Shown in pieces: positions 18,186-35,315 of a DNA stretch of 64,000 bases. The DNA comes from Deinococcus arboris (GTDB lineage Bacteria > Deinococcota > Deinococci > Deinococcales > Deinococcaceae). Position 1 is the stretch's first letter. Each line of letters begins with the position of its first letter. The notes under the pieces were generated by a model that worked only from the letters and a program-made list of their open reading frames with translations, ran no database searches and was not told the origin of the DNA. The position numbers and the translations under genes were made by a program. The DNA lies in contig NZ_WQLB01000003.1 of NCBI RefSeq assembly GCF_009755355.1, positions 1 through 64,000 of the forward strand, given 5' to 3'.

Positions 18186-19130
18186 TCAGGTAAGGGCAAA
18201 GGGCTGGGGCAACGTAAGCAGTTCAAGCCAGACCTCACGGGCAGCCTCATCCTGCCAGCCTTCCCCCACCTGCGAGAGTTGCCACAGCGATTCATCCATC
18301 CAGGCGCACAGCAGCACGTCCGGCCACATCTGGTGCTCCAGCGGGGTCAGGTCGATGTGCTGGGTGTAGCCGCGCAGGAAGGTGGCCCACTGGGCCGGGG
18401 TCATCAGCTGCGCCGGGCCGCTGTGGAGGCTGGGGTCCAGATGAAACGAGAGGGCCGTCAGCGCAAGGTCGTACACACGCGGCATCCGCGCGGCGTTGTC
18501 TGGGTCAACTAGCACCGGCTCACCAGACGGCAGGTAGACGAGATTGGCCGCCTTATGGTCCCAGCTGCAATTGACCATCGGCAGGGACTGGCTGACGGCG
18601 CGTGGGAGGGCCCCGGTCAAATACTGGGTCTGCCGCTCAGCCAGCAGGGCGGCGGGCCTGGCCGTGCTGAGCTGGGCCCTGGCCAGGCCCTCAAGGACCT
18701 CATCGCTCAGGGCCTGGAGGTCGCTGGCCGTAAAGGCGCGCACGGACGCCAGGTGTGGCAGGTCAAACGTCTGATCTGGCGCCGCCGCGTGAATCTGTCC
18801 AAGAAGAGCGCTAGCCCTCTCCAGGTCCTGGTCCAGCCCCTGATAGCGCCGGCCCTCAACGAAGGGGTACAGCACCCAGCGGGAGGAGTCGCCGGCGCCC
18901 TCTGGCAGCAGGACGGTTGGGCTGGGGAGGGGGGCAAGAACCTGGACACCAGCCTGGGCGAGGGCCTGACTCCAGGCGGCGATTCCTGGGGCGTGGTTCA
19001 GACTGGTCCGTTTGAGGACGGCCCGGCGGCCAGTCAGCTGGAGAGCCCAGACATCGGCGTGGGCGCTGAGCCGCACTGCCTGGGTGTGAGGAGGAAGATC
19101 AAAGTGCGCCAGCAGGGGGGCGAGGTTCAT
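18186..19130 (-). CDS. Aminoglycoside phosphotransferase-like (APH/kinase-fold) protein
   Basis: A 314-residue protein with the APH fold. A nucleotide-binding N-lobe has the Lys in RRAVLKRTS near residue 40. The catalytic loop reads NCSWDHKAANLVYL near 190, with Asp and Asn in kinase positions, and the metal-binding DPDN is in VLVDPDNAARM near 210. The usual HGD is replaced by SWD, as in several APH-like small-molecule kinases. The substrate is unknown; antibiotic resistance should not be assumed. A TACCGT box (19137-19142) sits 6 nt before the ATG. It is followed at 10 bp by a co-directional hypothetical gene. Confidence 0.78.
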   Translation of the reverse strand: MNLAPLLAHFDLPPHTQAVRLSAHADVWALQLTGRRAVLKRTSLNHAPGIAAWSQALAQAGVQVLAPLPSPTVLLPEGAGDSSRWVLYPFVEGRRYQGLDQDLERASALLGQIHAAAPDQTFDLPHLASVRAFTASDLQALSDEVLEGLARAQLSTARPAALLAERQTQYLTGALPRAVSQSLPMVNCSWDHKAANLVYLPSGEPVLVDPDNAARMPRVYDLALTALSFHLDPSLHSGPAQLMTPAQWATFLRGYTQHIDLTPLEHQMWPDVLLCAWMDESLWQLSQVGEGWQDEAAREVWLELLTLPQPFALT

Positions 19131-19232
19131 AGGGCCACGGTAGCGGTCACAGCGTGACGGCTGGATGACGGCGACAGGGAGGCAATGTTGCTCTGGCCTG
19201 CTCAGACCTTTGACGGCCTCTCAGGGTTGTCT

Positions 19233-19898
19233 TTAGCGCACTTTCCAGGCCAGAGCAACAGCTGCCGCTCCCGCTGGATCAAAGGCCTGAAGTTCACGTC
19301 GGTTGCAGGGCGTGGTGGGACGCGCAGCAAAGTAAGCCAGAGTCAGCTCGGCAAAGTATTCCTCTGACCGGCTCATGGCATAAGCGTCAAATTCGGCGTC
19401 GGTGTAGTGGCCTGTCTTCCGGGCCTCCTGAAAGGCCGCCAGGACAGCAGGGTGGCGAAAGCCGTGGGCGCGGTCATCGTAAGCATGCGTCAGTTCGTGC
19501 AGCAGGAGGTTGTACTGGCCATGCGAAGCAATCAGGCCCTGAGGGTCAACCAGCACAATATCGCCGCGTTGCGCAGTCTGACTCCGAAGGCGGACGTACC
19601 AGGCCTGGGGTGCCAATCCCCCCGGCTCAACCCTGGGGTCAATCCACACCCGCACGCGCCGCAGTTGGCTGTGGCTCTGAGCCGGCAGGACGCGGAGGGC
19701 TTCTTGCAACTGCTCCTCAACCCGCCAGAACAGGCGGTCTTGCAACGCCGGGTCGGCCCGCAGAGCAGGCGCCAGAAGGACTGTAAACCCGGCCAGGGTC
19801 TGGCCCTGAACCTCGGCGAGGTCGGTCGGAGCAGAGAGGGTGTCACCCACCGTGCAGGCTGAACACAGAAGACCGAGACAAAAAAGCAAAATGCGCAT
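19233..19898 (-). CDS. Lipoprotein with zinc metallopeptidase motif
   Basis: A 221-residue protein with a lipoprotein signal (MRILLFCLGLLCSAC). The zinc motif HELTHAYDD near residue 134 and a downstream glutamate-rich segment (SRSEEYFAELTLAYFA near 180) resemble gluzincin peptidases, in which HExxH and a distal Glu bind zinc. It is therefore probably an exported, membrane-anchored protease. I do not recognise a named family. GGAG lies just before the ATG. No partner genes; the upstream kinase-like gene is divergent in function. Confidence 0.72.
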   Translation of the reverse strand: MRILLFCLGLLCSACTVGDTLSAPTDLAEVQGQTLAGFTVLLAPALRADPALQDRLFWRVEEQLQEALRVLPAQSHSQLRRVRVWIDPRVEPGGLAPQAWYVRLRSQTAQRGDIVLVDPQGLIASHGQYNLLLHELTHAYDDRAHGFRHPAVLAAFQEARKTGHYTDAEFDAYAMSRSEEYFAELTLAYFAARPTTPCNRRELQAFDPAGAAAVALAWKVR

Positions 19899-20442
19899 GA
19901 CTCCAGAGGTTTACGCTCTCGGCTGATCCAGCGTTCCGTCTGGGTTCACCTGACTGAAGATTTCGGAGCTATAGAAGGAGAGCAACGACGCGGCCGGCAG
20001 CTTGTGCGCCGGAGGCTGGAACACAGTTCAAACAATTGGCGCCGCATTCAAGAACCTGACTGTTACTCAAGGTTTGTGCACCCTGGCGCCCAGACCTGCA
20101 ACCTAGAGCGCCCGCCGGTCTTGCCTCTGGTGCCCATCCGAGTAGGAGATGCGGGCAAGAAGGTCGCGCACTTAAAGCGATTTTTCTTCTCGCAGCACGG
20201 CCTGCCATACACCTATGCGGCGTACAAACACCCCAGGTATCCATGCAGCAGTAGGGCAGTTCAGCAGCGTCACCGACCAAGCGCATGGCTCGCCTCGTTG
20301 TCTCGCCTGCTCACTTCAATCTGATTGAAGACATGCCCCAGATCAGGAGCTACAGGACTTCTCTGATGTCTTGGCATGAGAGAGGCGCCGCCAGGTCTTC
20401 CCAGCGACGCCCTCACTTCCTCTTTGCTTGAGCCCAGGGTGC
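19899..20442. other. Intergenic region without a supported gene
   Basis: About 540 bp between the lipoprotein gene and the end of the nuo operon. Small frames exist on both strands but are Cys/Arg-rich or lack start signals. No hairpin with a T-run was found after nuoN. Confidence 0.45.
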
Positions 20443-21900
<1,458 letters not shown>

Positions 21901-21901
21901 G

Positions 21902-23343
<1,442 letters not shown>

Positions 23344-23347
<4 letters not shown>

Positions 23348-25275
23348 GCGCCACTTCCAATGGTTTTCAGGGCCCAGTACCCGATAATCAGGGCGGTGCC
23401 CAGCAGCATAGAGACGGCGTAGGCGCGCACAAAGCCGCTTTGCCACAGGGTGAACAAGCCGCCCGGCCCACTGGCGTTGCGCGCCACGCCGCCCAGGGCG
23501 CCGTCCGTGCCCCGGTCCACGGTGTCCAGCGCCCCGGCGATGGCCCGGCTGGGGTTCCCCACGAGGTTGTCGTACACGGTGTCCAGGTACAGGGCGCGGG
23601 TGCTGGTCTCGCCCAGCGGGCCGTCCGCGAGGCTGCCCCGGCGGTGTTCAAGGAATGCCCAGACCAGACCAATCACGCCGGCTGCCACCGCCAGCGCGGT
23701 CAGCAGCCATTCGGTGCTCACGGCGATTTCGTGGCCGTGGCTGGGAATGGCGCGGCCCAGGTAGGTGTCGAAGGCGTGTCCGCCCCCGAGGAACGAGGGG
23801 ATATTCAGGAAGCCGCCCAGTGTGGCCAGCGCCGCCAGAATGCCCAGCGGCACCTTGGTCAGTAGATCGGCCTCGTGCGGGTGGCCGTGCCCCCGGTACG
23901 CGCCGCGCCACACCAGGAAGTACCATCGGCCCATGTAGAAGGCGGTCAGCAGCGCCACGCCCAGGCCAATGACGTACAGGCCAGGGTTGGCCTCGTAAGC
24001 GGCGGCCAGAATGGCGTCCTTGGAAAAGAACCCGCTCCAGATGGGAATGCCCGCAATCGCCAGCACGCCCGCCACCGAGACGATGTGGGTAAAGGGCATG
24101 AATTTGTGCAGCCCGCCCATACGCCGCACGTCCTGCTCCTCGTGCAGCGCGTGAATGACCGCCCCCGCCGCCAGGAACAGCAGCGCCTTGAAAAAAGCGT
24201 GGGTGAGCAGATGAAAGACACCCGCCGCGTACGAGCCCAGCCCCACCGCCATAAACATGTAGCCCAGCTGCGAGACCGTGGAAAACGCCAGAATCTTCTT
24301 GATGTCGTGCTGGTTGAGGGCCGACAGGGCGCCGTACAGGGCCGTCAGGCCGCCCACCCAGGCCACCCACAGCGAGGCGTTCGGGGCCAGTTCGTACAGG
24401 AAATGGCTGCGCGCCACCAGATACACGCCCGCCGTGACCATCGTGGCCGCGTGAATGAGCGCCGAGACCGGCGTGGGGCCTGCCATCGCGTCCGGCAGCC
24501 AGGTGGTCAGGGGCAGTTGCCCGCTCTTGCCCACCGCGCCCACCAGTAGGAACAGGCACGCGAGTTCGATGCCAGCGGCAGCCACCTGCGCGCCGCCTTC
24601 TACCCGCTCGGCCAGTTCGGGGATGGAGAGGGTGCCGTAGAGCTTGAACAGCAGGAACATCCCCAGCATGAAGCCCAGGTCGCCAATGCGGTTCATGATG
24701 AAGGCCTTGCGCGCCGCGTTGGAGTTCGCCACGCCCTCGCGGTCGCTGGCTTCGCGGACCTCCTGATTTGAGGCCTCGCTGTTGCGGCCGTTAAACCAGA
24801 AGCCGATGAGCAGGTAACTCGCCATCCCCACGCCTTCCCAGCCCACAAACATCAGGGGGTAGGAGTCGGCCAGCACCAGAATCAGCATCATGGCCACGAA
24901 GAAGTTCAGGAACGCGAAAAAGCGCGTGAACTTGGGGTCGTGGCCCATGTATGACAGCGAATAAACGTGAATCAGGAAGCCGACGCCCGTGATGATGAGG
25001 GCCATCAGCGCCGAGAGTTGGTCGTACCAGAAGCCCACCGAGAGGTTGGCATTGAGCGCCATGTTGGGCAGCCAAGCCCACAACGTTTCGTGGGCGGGGT
25101 CAGCCCCCTGACCTAGAAAGCGCAGCACGGCGACAATAAACGCCGCGAACACCGCGCCGGTGGCGAGCAGCCCGCCGGTCTTGGCCGGAAAGAGGCGCGG
25201 CAGGCACATGAGCAGCGCGAACGAGAGTAGCGGAATCAGCGGCAGGAGATAGAGGGCAGGCACAGGCGCACTCAA
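23344..25275 (-). CDS. nuoL: NADH-quinone oxidoreductase subunit L
   Basis: The largest membrane subunit, 643 residues, with about 16 helices and the C-terminal lateral helix. Diagnostic blocks: [43 protein letters not shown] with [11 protein letters not shown] after it, and [20 protein letters not shown]. It belongs to the proton-translocating antiporter-like trio with NuoM and NuoN. Stop and start codons overlap with nuoM and nuoK by 4 nt each, so the end of the operon is translated as a chain. Confidence 0.97.
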
Positions 25276-25574
25276 CCTTTCAGGGCGGCGAGGTCGTCCA
25301 CGTTGGTGGTCTCGCGCTTACGGAAGATGGCGACGATGATCGCCAGGCCAATCGCCACCTCGGCGGCGGCCAGGGTCATCACGATAAAGACGGCGGTTTG
25401 CCCGGTGGGGTCGCCCCACGAACGCGCAAACGCCACCAGCGCGAGGTTGGCGGCGTTGAGCATCAGTTCTACCGAGAGAAAGACCATGATGGCCGTGCGC
25501 CGGGTCAGCACTCCAATCATGCCCAGGGCAAACAGGATGCCCGACAGGGCGACGTAAGAACTGGTCGGCACCAT
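25272..25574 (-). CDS. nuoK: NADH-quinone oxidoreductase subunit K
   Basis: A 100-residue, three-helix complex I subunit. [21 protein letters not shown] and [15 protein letters not shown] contain the conserved channel Glu. The start abuts the nuoJ stop and the stop overlaps nuoL. Length is typical (100-105). Confidence 0.96.
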   Translation of the reverse strand: MVPTSSYVALSGILFALGMIGVLTRRTAIMVFLSVELMLNAANLALVAFARSWGDPTGQTAVFIVMTLAAAEVAIGLAIIVAIFRKRETTNVDDLAALKG

Positions 25575-26203
25575 TACGCGCTCACCTCGCCTTCGCGCCC
25601 CGTTTGTAGGGCCGGCTGCCCAGCCGCACGCGGGCCAAAAGAGCGCTGCTCCTGAACTGTGCCCACCGGGGCTTCTAACTCGTCCGGCACGCCGTCAGGC
25701 TGCGCGGCGGGGCGCTGCACCAGGGCCACTGCCCCCACAATGGCGACCAGCAGCAGAATGCTGACCGCCTCAAAGGGCAGCAGAAAGCGGGTGAGCAGCG
25801 TCTCCCCCATCTTCAGGGCCGAGCCGCCCTCCAGCGCCGCCGCACTGTCGGCCAGCGGGCGCGGGTCTTTGTAGGTGAAGGCCAGTACCACAAAAGCGCC
25901 GGCCAGCACGGTGCCGCCAATGCCCGCCAGTTCGCGCACAAACGGCACCGGGTCGCGGCTGGTTACGGGCTGGTTGGCGTTCAGCAGCATGATGACGAAC
26001 AGGAACAGCACCATCACAGCCCCCGCGTACACGATGACCTGCGTGGCGGCCAGAAACGAAGCGTTCAGGGTGGCAAACAGCCCCGCCACACACAGCAGCG
26101 TGCCCACCAAGCCCAGCGCGGCGTGAACCGCGTTCTTGGCCGCAATGGTGATGATGCCGCCGATGATGGTGAGCGCCCCCAGGAGGATGAAAGCGAGGAT
26201 CAT
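25574..26203 (-). CDS. nuoJ: NADH-quinone oxidoreductase subunit J
   Basis: A 209-residue membrane subunit with five helices. [49 protein letters not shown] and [13 protein letters not shown] are NuoJ hallmarks; a 35-residue hydrophilic tail follows the last helix. It is separated from nuoI by 136 bp, the largest gap inside the operon downstream of nuoA, which carries a G-quadruplex motif. Confidence 0.95.
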   Translation of the reverse strand: MILAFILLGALTIIGGIITIAAKNAVHAALGLVGTLLCVAGLFATLNASFLAATQVIVYAGAVMVLFLFVIMLLNANQPVTSRDPVPFVRELAGIGGTVLAGAFVVLAFTYKDPRPLADSAAALEGGSALKMGETLLTRFLLPFEAVSILLLVAIVGAVALVQRPAAQPDGVPDELEAPVGTVQEQRSFGPRAAGQPALQTGREGEVSA

Positions 26204-26227
26204 AGGGGGCCTTGGGCCACAGGTTGT

Positions 26228-26252
26228 GGGGAGTGGGAAGTGGGAAGTGGGG
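26228..26252 (+). promoter_or_regulatory. Putative G-quadruplex motif in the nuoI-nuoJ gap
   Basis: Four G-tracts, GGGG, GGG, GGG and GGGG, are separated by loops of 3, 4 and 4 nt (tracts at 26228, 26235, 26242 and 26249). This satisfies the usual four-tract rule. It lies on the strand that is the template for the nuo operon. Further G-runs follow to about 26272. Confidence 0.6.
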
Positions 26253-26339
26253 AAAGAGGGAGGTGGGAGGCGGTGTGCAGTGTCTCAACCGCTCGATTCC
26301 TCGACCACTCAACCCTAACGTGATTCAAACCCTCTGCCC

Positions 26340-26876
26340 TCACTGGTACTTCACCCCTTCCAATTCCTCGCGCACGCCGCCTTCGAGCTGAAAACCCAGG
26401 CGCACGGGTTTGCCCTTGCGCTCGGCTTCACGGCGCTGGGGCAGGCTGCCGGTCACGCCGACCAGCATGTCCTCTTTCCCGTACACGAAGTCGCGGTAGC
26501 GGTAATCGGCCATCTCGAACTCGTTGCCCATGACCACGGCGCCCGTGGGGCAGGCTTCCTCGCACATGCCGCAGAAGATGCAGCGCAGCATGTTGATTTC
26601 GTAGACCTTGGCGTAGCGCTCGCCGGGACTGACCCGGGCAGTGGGGTCGTTCTCTGCCGCTTCCACGTAAATGGCGTAGGCCGGGCAGGCCGCGGCGCAC
26701 AAGGAGCAGCCGATGCACTTTTCCAGGCCCGTACCGGGGTGCCGCGTCAGGATGTGCCGGCCCCGGAATCGGGGTTGCAGCGTGGCGCGCTGTTCGGGGT
26801 AGCTGACGGTTACGGGCTTCTGAAACAGCTTGCCCAGCGTGACGCCCATGCCTTTGGCAATTTCAAGTACGCCCAT
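26340..26876 (-). CDS. nuoI: NADH-quinone oxidoreductase subunit I
   Basis: A 178-residue peripheral subunit carrying two 4Fe-4S clusters (N6a, N6b). The motifs are [16 protein letters not shown] near residue 54 and [17 protein letters not shown] near 98. It passes electrons from NuoG to NuoB. The C-terminal tail ([18 protein letters not shown]) extends beyond the cluster domain as in Thermus. It starts 90 bp after nuoH. Confidence 0.97.
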   Translation of the reverse strand: MGVLEIAKGMGVTLGKLFQKPVTVSYPEQRATLQPRFRGRHILTRHPGTGLEKCIGCSLCAAACPAYAIYVEAAENDPTARVSPGERYAKVYEINMLRCIFCGMCEEACPTGAVVMGNEFEMADYRYRDFVYGKEDMLVGVTGSLPQRREAERKGKPVRLGFQLEGGVREELEGVKYQ

Positions 26877-26966
26877 AGGAGGCTCCTTTTGAGGGGGAGA
26901 GGTGGGGGGAAGCCGGAGCGGCTTGACTGCTGACTCCTGGCCCGCTGTGATCGGCCCAGCGCCTCA

Positions 26967-28123
26967 TCAGTCTCCTCCGGCTGAACTCATCTCGCCTTCC
27001 CGGCGCACGGTCGGCTGATTCCACAGCACGCGCACGCGGTCGCTCATGACCAGCAGGGCCGCAAGGGCCGCGAAGCTCAGCACGGCCAGGAACCACAGGC
27101 CGCCCTGCCCCCGGAAAGCCAGAAACGCGGCGGTCATCACCGTGTTGGCCAGCGCCAGCGGCAGCACCAGCTTCCAGCCAAAGCGCATCAACTGGTCGTA
27201 GCGCAGGCGCGGCAGGGTGGCGCGCACCCAGATAAAGACGAACAGGAAGAAGGCAATCTTGGCGATCAGCCACACCAGCGGCCAGTCAGAGATGCCCGGA
27301 ATGAGGGCATTGAGGAACTGTGGCCCCTTCCACCCGCCGAAGAACAGGGTCGCCATCACGGCCGAGGCCGTAATCATGTTCACGTACTCGGCCATCTGAA
27401 ACAGCGCCCATTTGATCGCAGAGTATTCCGTCAGGTAGCCGGCCACGATTTCCTGCTCGGCTTCGGGCAGGTCGAAGGGGGTGCGGTTGGTTTCCGCAAA
27501 CGAGGAAATCAGGAACAGAGCAAAGCCCAGCGCCTGAAAGAGAAACAGCACCCCGTTCTGCGCCTGCCAGCCCACGATGCCCTGAAAACTCGTGGTGCCG
27601 ACCAGCATCAGCAGGCCCAGGATGCTCAGGCCCATGCCCAGTTCGTAGGAAATCATCTGCGCGGACGACCGCAGGCCACCCAGAATCGGGTACTTGCTGC
27701 CCGAGGCCCAACCGCCCAGGAAGATGCCGTACACGCCCATAGAGGTGAGCGCCAGCAGAGCCAGAATGCCGGTGTCAAGGTTGTAGACCCAGGGATTTTC
27801 CCCGAACAGGCTGCGGGCGGGACCAGCGGGCAGTCCACCAAAGGCAGTTAGCGCCATGCCAATCGCCACGATGGGCGCCAGGGTGTACACCAACTTGTCG
27901 GCCAGCGTGACGTTCAGGTCTTCTTTGAAGATGCTTTTAATGGCGTCGGCGGCGGGTTGCAGCAGGCCCATCGGCCCCACGCGGTTGGGCCCTGGGCGCA
28001 GCTGCATGCGGCCCAGCAGTCGGCGTTCCACCAGCGTCATGTAGGCGAAGGTGGTCAGCAGCCCCAAGACGACCAGCACGGCCTTGAGCAGCGAGATGAG
28101 GAGGGTAGCGAGCCAATCAGGCA

Positions 28124-28124
<1 letters not shown>
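26967..28124 (-). CDS. nuoH: NADH-quinone oxidoreductase subunit H
   Basis: A membrane subunit of about 385 residues at the quinone chamber. [44 protein letters not shown] and the late [19 protein letters not shown] are diagnostic. The ATG overlaps the nuoG TGA by one base. The upstream in-frame residues are nuoG shadow and were excluded. A short hydrophilic C-terminal tail extends beyond the last helix. Confidence 0.96.
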
Positions 28125-31628
<3,504 letters not shown>

Positions 31629-31632
<4 letters not shown>

Positions 31633-32234
31633 ACGGTTCCTCCACCCAGCCCAGTCAGGCTGGTGCCGACCGTCTGTCCGTTGGCCATGACCTGCCGCCC
31701 CTCGGCGGTGACCGTCACCGGCACTGGGTTGTCCGGCAGTGGCTGACGGTCCACGCGCAAGTCCGCCAGAATGCGGGCGCACTTGCCGGGCCCCACGTTC
31801 TCGTAGTAGCCGTCGTCGTTGATCTGCAGCATGGGTGCGGTCCCGCACGAGCCCAGGCATTCCACCTTCTGCACCGAAAAGCGCCCGTCTGGGCTGACCT
31901 CGCCCGGCTGCACGTCCAGCGTTTCGACGAGGTGGTCCCACAGCTCGTCCGAGCCCGCCAGCGCGCACATGAGGGTGGAGCAGACTTGGAGGTGATACTT
32001 GCCCGTCGGCACCGTGTGGTACGTGGAATAGAAACTCATGACGCTGCGGACTTCGGTGGCCGTGGTCCCGATGAGGGCGGCGATCTCGGCCATCCGCGCC
32101 TCGGAGACGAAGCCTTCGGCGTCTTGCACTTCCCTCAGCAGCGGCATGAGCGCGCTGCGGCGCCCCTGCGGTGAATCGGGGTAGCGGCTGAAGATGTCGG
32201 CCACGAGGGCTGATTTGTCAGCAAAGTAGGTCAA
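31629..32234 (-). CDS. nuoE: NADH-quinone oxidoreductase subunit E
   Basis: About 201 residues, a thioredoxin-fold subunit with the N1a 2Fe-2S cluster. Ligands are in [10 protein letters not shown] near residue 93 and [16 protein letters not shown] near 135. A TTG start is chosen because GGAGGG lies 6 nt upstream and translation from it gives the normal N-terminus ([19 protein letters not shown]); no ATG is available there. The TTG is 1 nt after the stop of the DinB-like gene, so nuoE translation depends on a gene that is not part of complex I. Confidence 0.93.
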
Positions 32235-32235
32235 C

Positions 32236-32736
32236 TTAGTCCCTCCATATGGGCCACGTGGCGCGGGCCAACTGGTCCAGTGCTGCTGCCGAGCGGCCCC
32301 CTTGCCGGAGCAGGGTGGTGATCTGCCCTCTGTGGTTCGCGTCATGAATCAGCGTCAGAACCAGCAGCTGAGCTGGGTGCGAGGCGAAATAATTCTGAAA
32401 ACCTGGTCCGTCACCAGCGGCGTCCTGTACTGCGTTGAGGACAGCGGCGTCCGCCTCTGCCAACGCGCCCCTCAGCTGCGTGGTGCTCAGGGTGACTGGC
32501 CAGAAGGGCTGATCGCCTTCTTCGGTCTCCACCGTGATCTGCTCTGCATAGGTGGACCCCACGCGGTGCAGGTAGACTTTCCGCATCCCGAACAAGTGCT
32601 CAAGAAGCTGACCCACACTCAGGCCACCCTGGCCGTCCGAGAGCGCCAGGTCCTCCTCGGTCAGCGTGTTCAGCAGCGCTTCATTCACGCGGCCGTTGCG
32701 GTGAAAGGCTTCGGTGAGCAGTGCCAGGTCACTCAC
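32236..32736 (-). CDS. DinB-like four-helix protein inside the nuo operon
   Basis: A 166-residue protein of the DinB/YfiT-like metalloenzyme fold. Candidate metal His residues lie in [16 protein letters not shown] near residue 48 and in [19 protein letters not shown] near 133. Such proteins are stress-related or thiol-dependent transferases. Its ATG overlaps the nuoD stop by 4 nt, its stop is 1 nt before the nuoE start, and GGAGGG near its end serves nuoE. It is thus a true operon member rather than an accidental frame. Function is unknown. Confidence 0.85.
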   Translation of the reverse strand: MSDLALLTEAFHRNGRVNEALLNTLTEEDLALSDGQGGLSVGQLLEHLFGMRKVYLHRVGSTYAEQITVETEEGDQPFWPVTLSTTQLRGALAEADAAVLNAVQDAAGDGPGFQNYFASHPAQLLVLTLIHDANHRGQITTLLRQGGRSAAALDQLARATWPIWRD

Positions 32737-34031
32737 CGGTCTACATCTCCCAGCACCGGGTCAATCGTCGCCAGAATCGTAATCAGGTCAGCAAATTGTG
32801 CGCCGACGCAGGCGTATTCCAGCGCCTGCAGGTTCACGAAGCTCGGCGCACGAATTTTCACGCGGTAAGGCATAGAGCCGCCGTCGCTGACGATGTAATA
32901 CCCCACTTCGCCACGCGCACTTTCCACCGGCACATACACCTCGCCAGTCGGCGGGTGAAAGCCTTCAGTCACCAGTTTGAAGTGGTGAATCACCGCCTCC
33001 ATGCTCGTTTCCAGCTCATGCCGGGGCGGCAGGGAAATCTTGCGGTTGGGGTCTTTGACGGGGCCTGGCTTCAGGCGCTTCAGGCCCTGCCGCACAATCT
33101 TGATGCTTTCGGCGAATTCCAGCAGGCGCATGTTGAACCGGGCCAGGCTGTCGCCGTCGGTGCTGGTCACGACGTTAAAGTCGTAGCTTTCGTAGCCGCA
33201 GTAGGGATTGTCCTTGCGGTGGTCCAGCGGCACCCCGCTGGCGCGCAGGTTGGGCCCAGTCAGGCCCAGGTCCAGGGCGACCTCGGGCGGAATGATGCCC
33301 ACACCCTTGGCCCGGTCCAGAAAGATGGGATTTTGCGCGAACAGAGTGGTGTATTCCGCCACGCCCCTTTCCATCTGGTCCAGAAACTTGGCCACGCGGC
33401 CTGGCCAATCTTCGGGAATGTCGCGGCTCAGGCCACCTATCCGGAAATAGCCCTGGTTCATGCGGTAGCCGGTGGCGGCTTCAAACAGGTCTTGCAACGC
33501 TTCTTTCTCGCGGAACGCATAGAAGAATGGGGTCAGCGCGCCGAGGTCGAGCAGGCCCGTGCCCACGAACACGAGGTGGCTGTGAATCCGCCCCAGTTCG
33601 TGCAGGATGACGCGCACCGTGGTGGCCCGCTCGGGAACCTCGGCCGACAGCAGTTTTTCCACACTCAGGACATAGGCCAACTCGTGCCCAAAGCAGTGCA
33701 GATAATCCGTGCGTGGCGCGTAAGTCACACCCTGCTGGTAGGTGCGGTTCTCGAAGGTCTTTTCAAAGCCCGTGTGCAGGTAGCCCATGTGCGGCGTCAC
33801 CTTGACCACGTACTCGCCGTCCATGTCCACCACGAGGCGCAGCACGCCATGGGTGCTGGGGTGCTGCGGCCCCACGTTCAGCGACATGATCTCGGTGTGC
33901 ATCAGGGCGCCGGATTCGGTGCCCAGGCGCTCCTGGCGGTCACTTTCCTGGTGGTCGGGTCCCATCTGCTCGGGGGGCAGCGTGCCGCCGGGCGTGCGGG
34001 CGCCGTGGGTGGGCTTGTCGGTGGTGGTCAT
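32733..34031 (-). CDS. nuoD: NADH-quinone oxidoreductase subunit D
   Basis: A 432-residue quinone-site subunit related to the [NiFe]-hydrogenase large subunit. The N-terminal 42 residues are hydrophilic and lineage-specific. Then come [36 protein letters not shown] and [14 protein letters not shown]; conserved C-terminal blocks include [19 protein letters not shown] and the family end near DPVLGDVDR. It overlaps the DinB-like gene at its 3' end. nuoC lies 55 bp upstream. Confidence 0.96.
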   Translation of the reverse strand: MTTTDKPTHGARTPGGTLPPEQMGPDHQESDRQERLGTESGALMHTEIMSLNVGPQHPSTHGVLRLVVDMDGEYVVKVTPHMGYLHTGFEKTFENRTYQQGVTYAPRTDYLHCFGHELAYVLSVEKLLSAEVPERATTVRVILHELGRIHSHLVFVGTGLLDLGALTPFFYAFREKEALQDLFEAATGYRMNQGYFRIGGLSRDIPEDWPGRVAKFLDQMERGVAEYTTLFAQNPIFLDRAKGVGIIPPEVALDLGLTGPNLRASGVPLDHRKDNPYCGYESYDFNVVTSTDGDSLARFNMRLLEFAESIKIVRQGLKRLKPGPVKDPNRKISLPPRHELETSMEAVIHHFKLVTEGFHPPTGEVYVPVESARGEVGYYIVSDGGSMPYRVKIRAPSFVNLQALEYACVGAQFADLITILATIDPVLGDVDR

Positions 34032-34086
34032 ACGTCACCTTGGGCGCAGCGAACAGCGCCCGAGCCGGAGGCCAGCGTCCAGCAGC

Positions 34087-34791
34087 TCATTTCGGCCCAC
34101 CCTCTGGCATTACGGGCGGCAGACGGTCTTCGCCGCGTCCGCGCCGCAATTCACCCCGGTAGCCCGTCAGGCCGGCGTCGCGCCCTGTCAGGCCTGCCCG
34201 GAAGGTGGCGGGGTCCAGAAAACGGCCGTCGCGGAACAGCGTGGGGCTTTCGCCCAGCGGGAAATCCTTGCGTAGGGGATGGCCTTCCAGGTCGTCCGGC
34301 GTCAGCACCTTGCGCAGGTCCGGGTGGCCCACGAATGGGATGCCCACCAAGTCGTACACTTCGCGCTCTAGATAGTTGGCCGCCTTCCAGACCGGAAACA
34401 GGCTGTCCACTTCCTCGCCGTCGTCCAGCCACACGCGCAGAAACAGGCGGCGGTGGTCGCGCGGATGGTAGACGTTGTGCAGCACCGCAAAGCGCTTGGG
34501 GCGCGGCTCGGTGTAAGCGCTGTAGTCCAGGCCCACCGTGTCCATCAGCATGAAGCCCCGCTCTTTCAGCGCCTGGGCCACCGCGCGCAGCTGCCCGGCT
34601 TGGACAACCGCGGTGGGTTCGGCGGCATGGTCTTCCTCCAGCCCCAACTCCTGCATCAGTGGCGCCACGTCGCGCGACGCCGGGGCAGGCACCACGGTCA
34701 CCGCCACCGCAGGCACAGGCGTTGGCAATGTCTGGGACGACTGCACGCCGCCCTCACGCCCGGTGAATTTCTCGCCCGTCACCTTGTCCAC
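34087..34791 (-). CDS. nuoC: NADH-quinone oxidoreductase subunit C
   Basis: A 234-residue hydrophilic subunit (30-kDa type). The signature [21 protein letters not shown] and [17 protein letters not shown] is near residue 140. The first 40 residues are Pro/Val-rich and unconserved. The start is a GTG inside the end of nuoB (13-bp overlap); a second in-frame GTG lies three codons later. Translational coupling with nuoB is likely. Confidence 0.93.
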   Translation of the reverse strand: MDKVTGEKFTGREGGVQSSQTLPTPVPAVAVTVVPAPASRDVAPLMQELGLEEDHAAEPTAVVQAGQLRAVAQALKERGFMLMDTVGLDYSAYTEPRPKRFAVLHNVYHPRDHRRLFLRVWLDDGEEVDSLFPVWKAANYLEREVYDLVGIPFVGHPDLRKVLTPDDLEGHPLRKDFPLGESPTLFRDGRFLDPATFRAGLTGRDAGLTGYRGELRRGRGEDRLPPVMPEGGPK

Positions 34792-35315
34792 GCATCCACC
34801 ATGGGCAGTTGGTGGCCCAGACTGTCAAAGGCCTCGCCGCGCACCTTCTTCTGCAGCTGCATGACGGCGTAAATCAGGGCTTCGGGCCGGGGTGGGCAGC
34901 CGGGCACGAAAATATCTACCGGCACCACGCTGTCCACGTTCTGCACGATGGCGTAGTTGTTGAACATGCCGCCACTGCTGGCGCAGGCGCCCATAGAAAT
35001 CACCCATTTGGGGTCGGGCATCTGGTCGTACACCCGCCGCATAATGGGGGCCATTTTTTTGCTCAGGCGTCCAGCCACGATCATCACGTCGGCCTGCCGG
35101 GGCGAGGCCCGGAAGACTTCCGACCCAAAGCGCGCCAGGTCGTTGCGCCCGTCGGTGCTGCTCATCATCTCGATGGCGCAGCACGCCAGGCCGAAGGTGG
35201 CGGGCCACAGGCTGTTGCTGCGTCCCCATGCCACCAGTTTCTCCAGGCTGGAAAAGAGGACGCCTTCAGATTCCAGTTCCTGCCAGTCTTTCTCGAACAG
35301 CTCTTTTAGGGCCAT
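34779..35315 (-). CDS. nuoB: NADH-quinone oxidoreductase subunit B
   Basis: A 178-residue subunit bearing cluster N2. Ligands are the tandem Cys in [10 protein letters not shown] near residue 46, ACASSGGMF near 110 and [10 protein letters not shown] near 141. ATG at 35315 is chosen because GGGAGG lies about 7 nt upstream; an in-frame GTG at 35321 would be too close to that site. It follows nuoA by 106 bp. Confidence 0.97.
   Translation of the reverse strand: MALKELFEKDWQELESEGVLFSSLEKLVAWGRSNSLWPATFGLACCAIEMMSSTDGRNDLARFGSEVFRASPRQADVMIVAGRLSKKMAPIMRRVYDQMPDPKWVISMGACASSGGMFNNYAIVQNVDSVVPVDIFVPGCPPRPEALIYAVMQLQKKVRGEAFDSLGHQLPMVDAWTR

Noticed and set aside
32721..34553. A 610-codon plus-strand frame antisense to nuoC and nuoD
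   Set aside because: Shadow of two conserved genes; no domain is recognisable.
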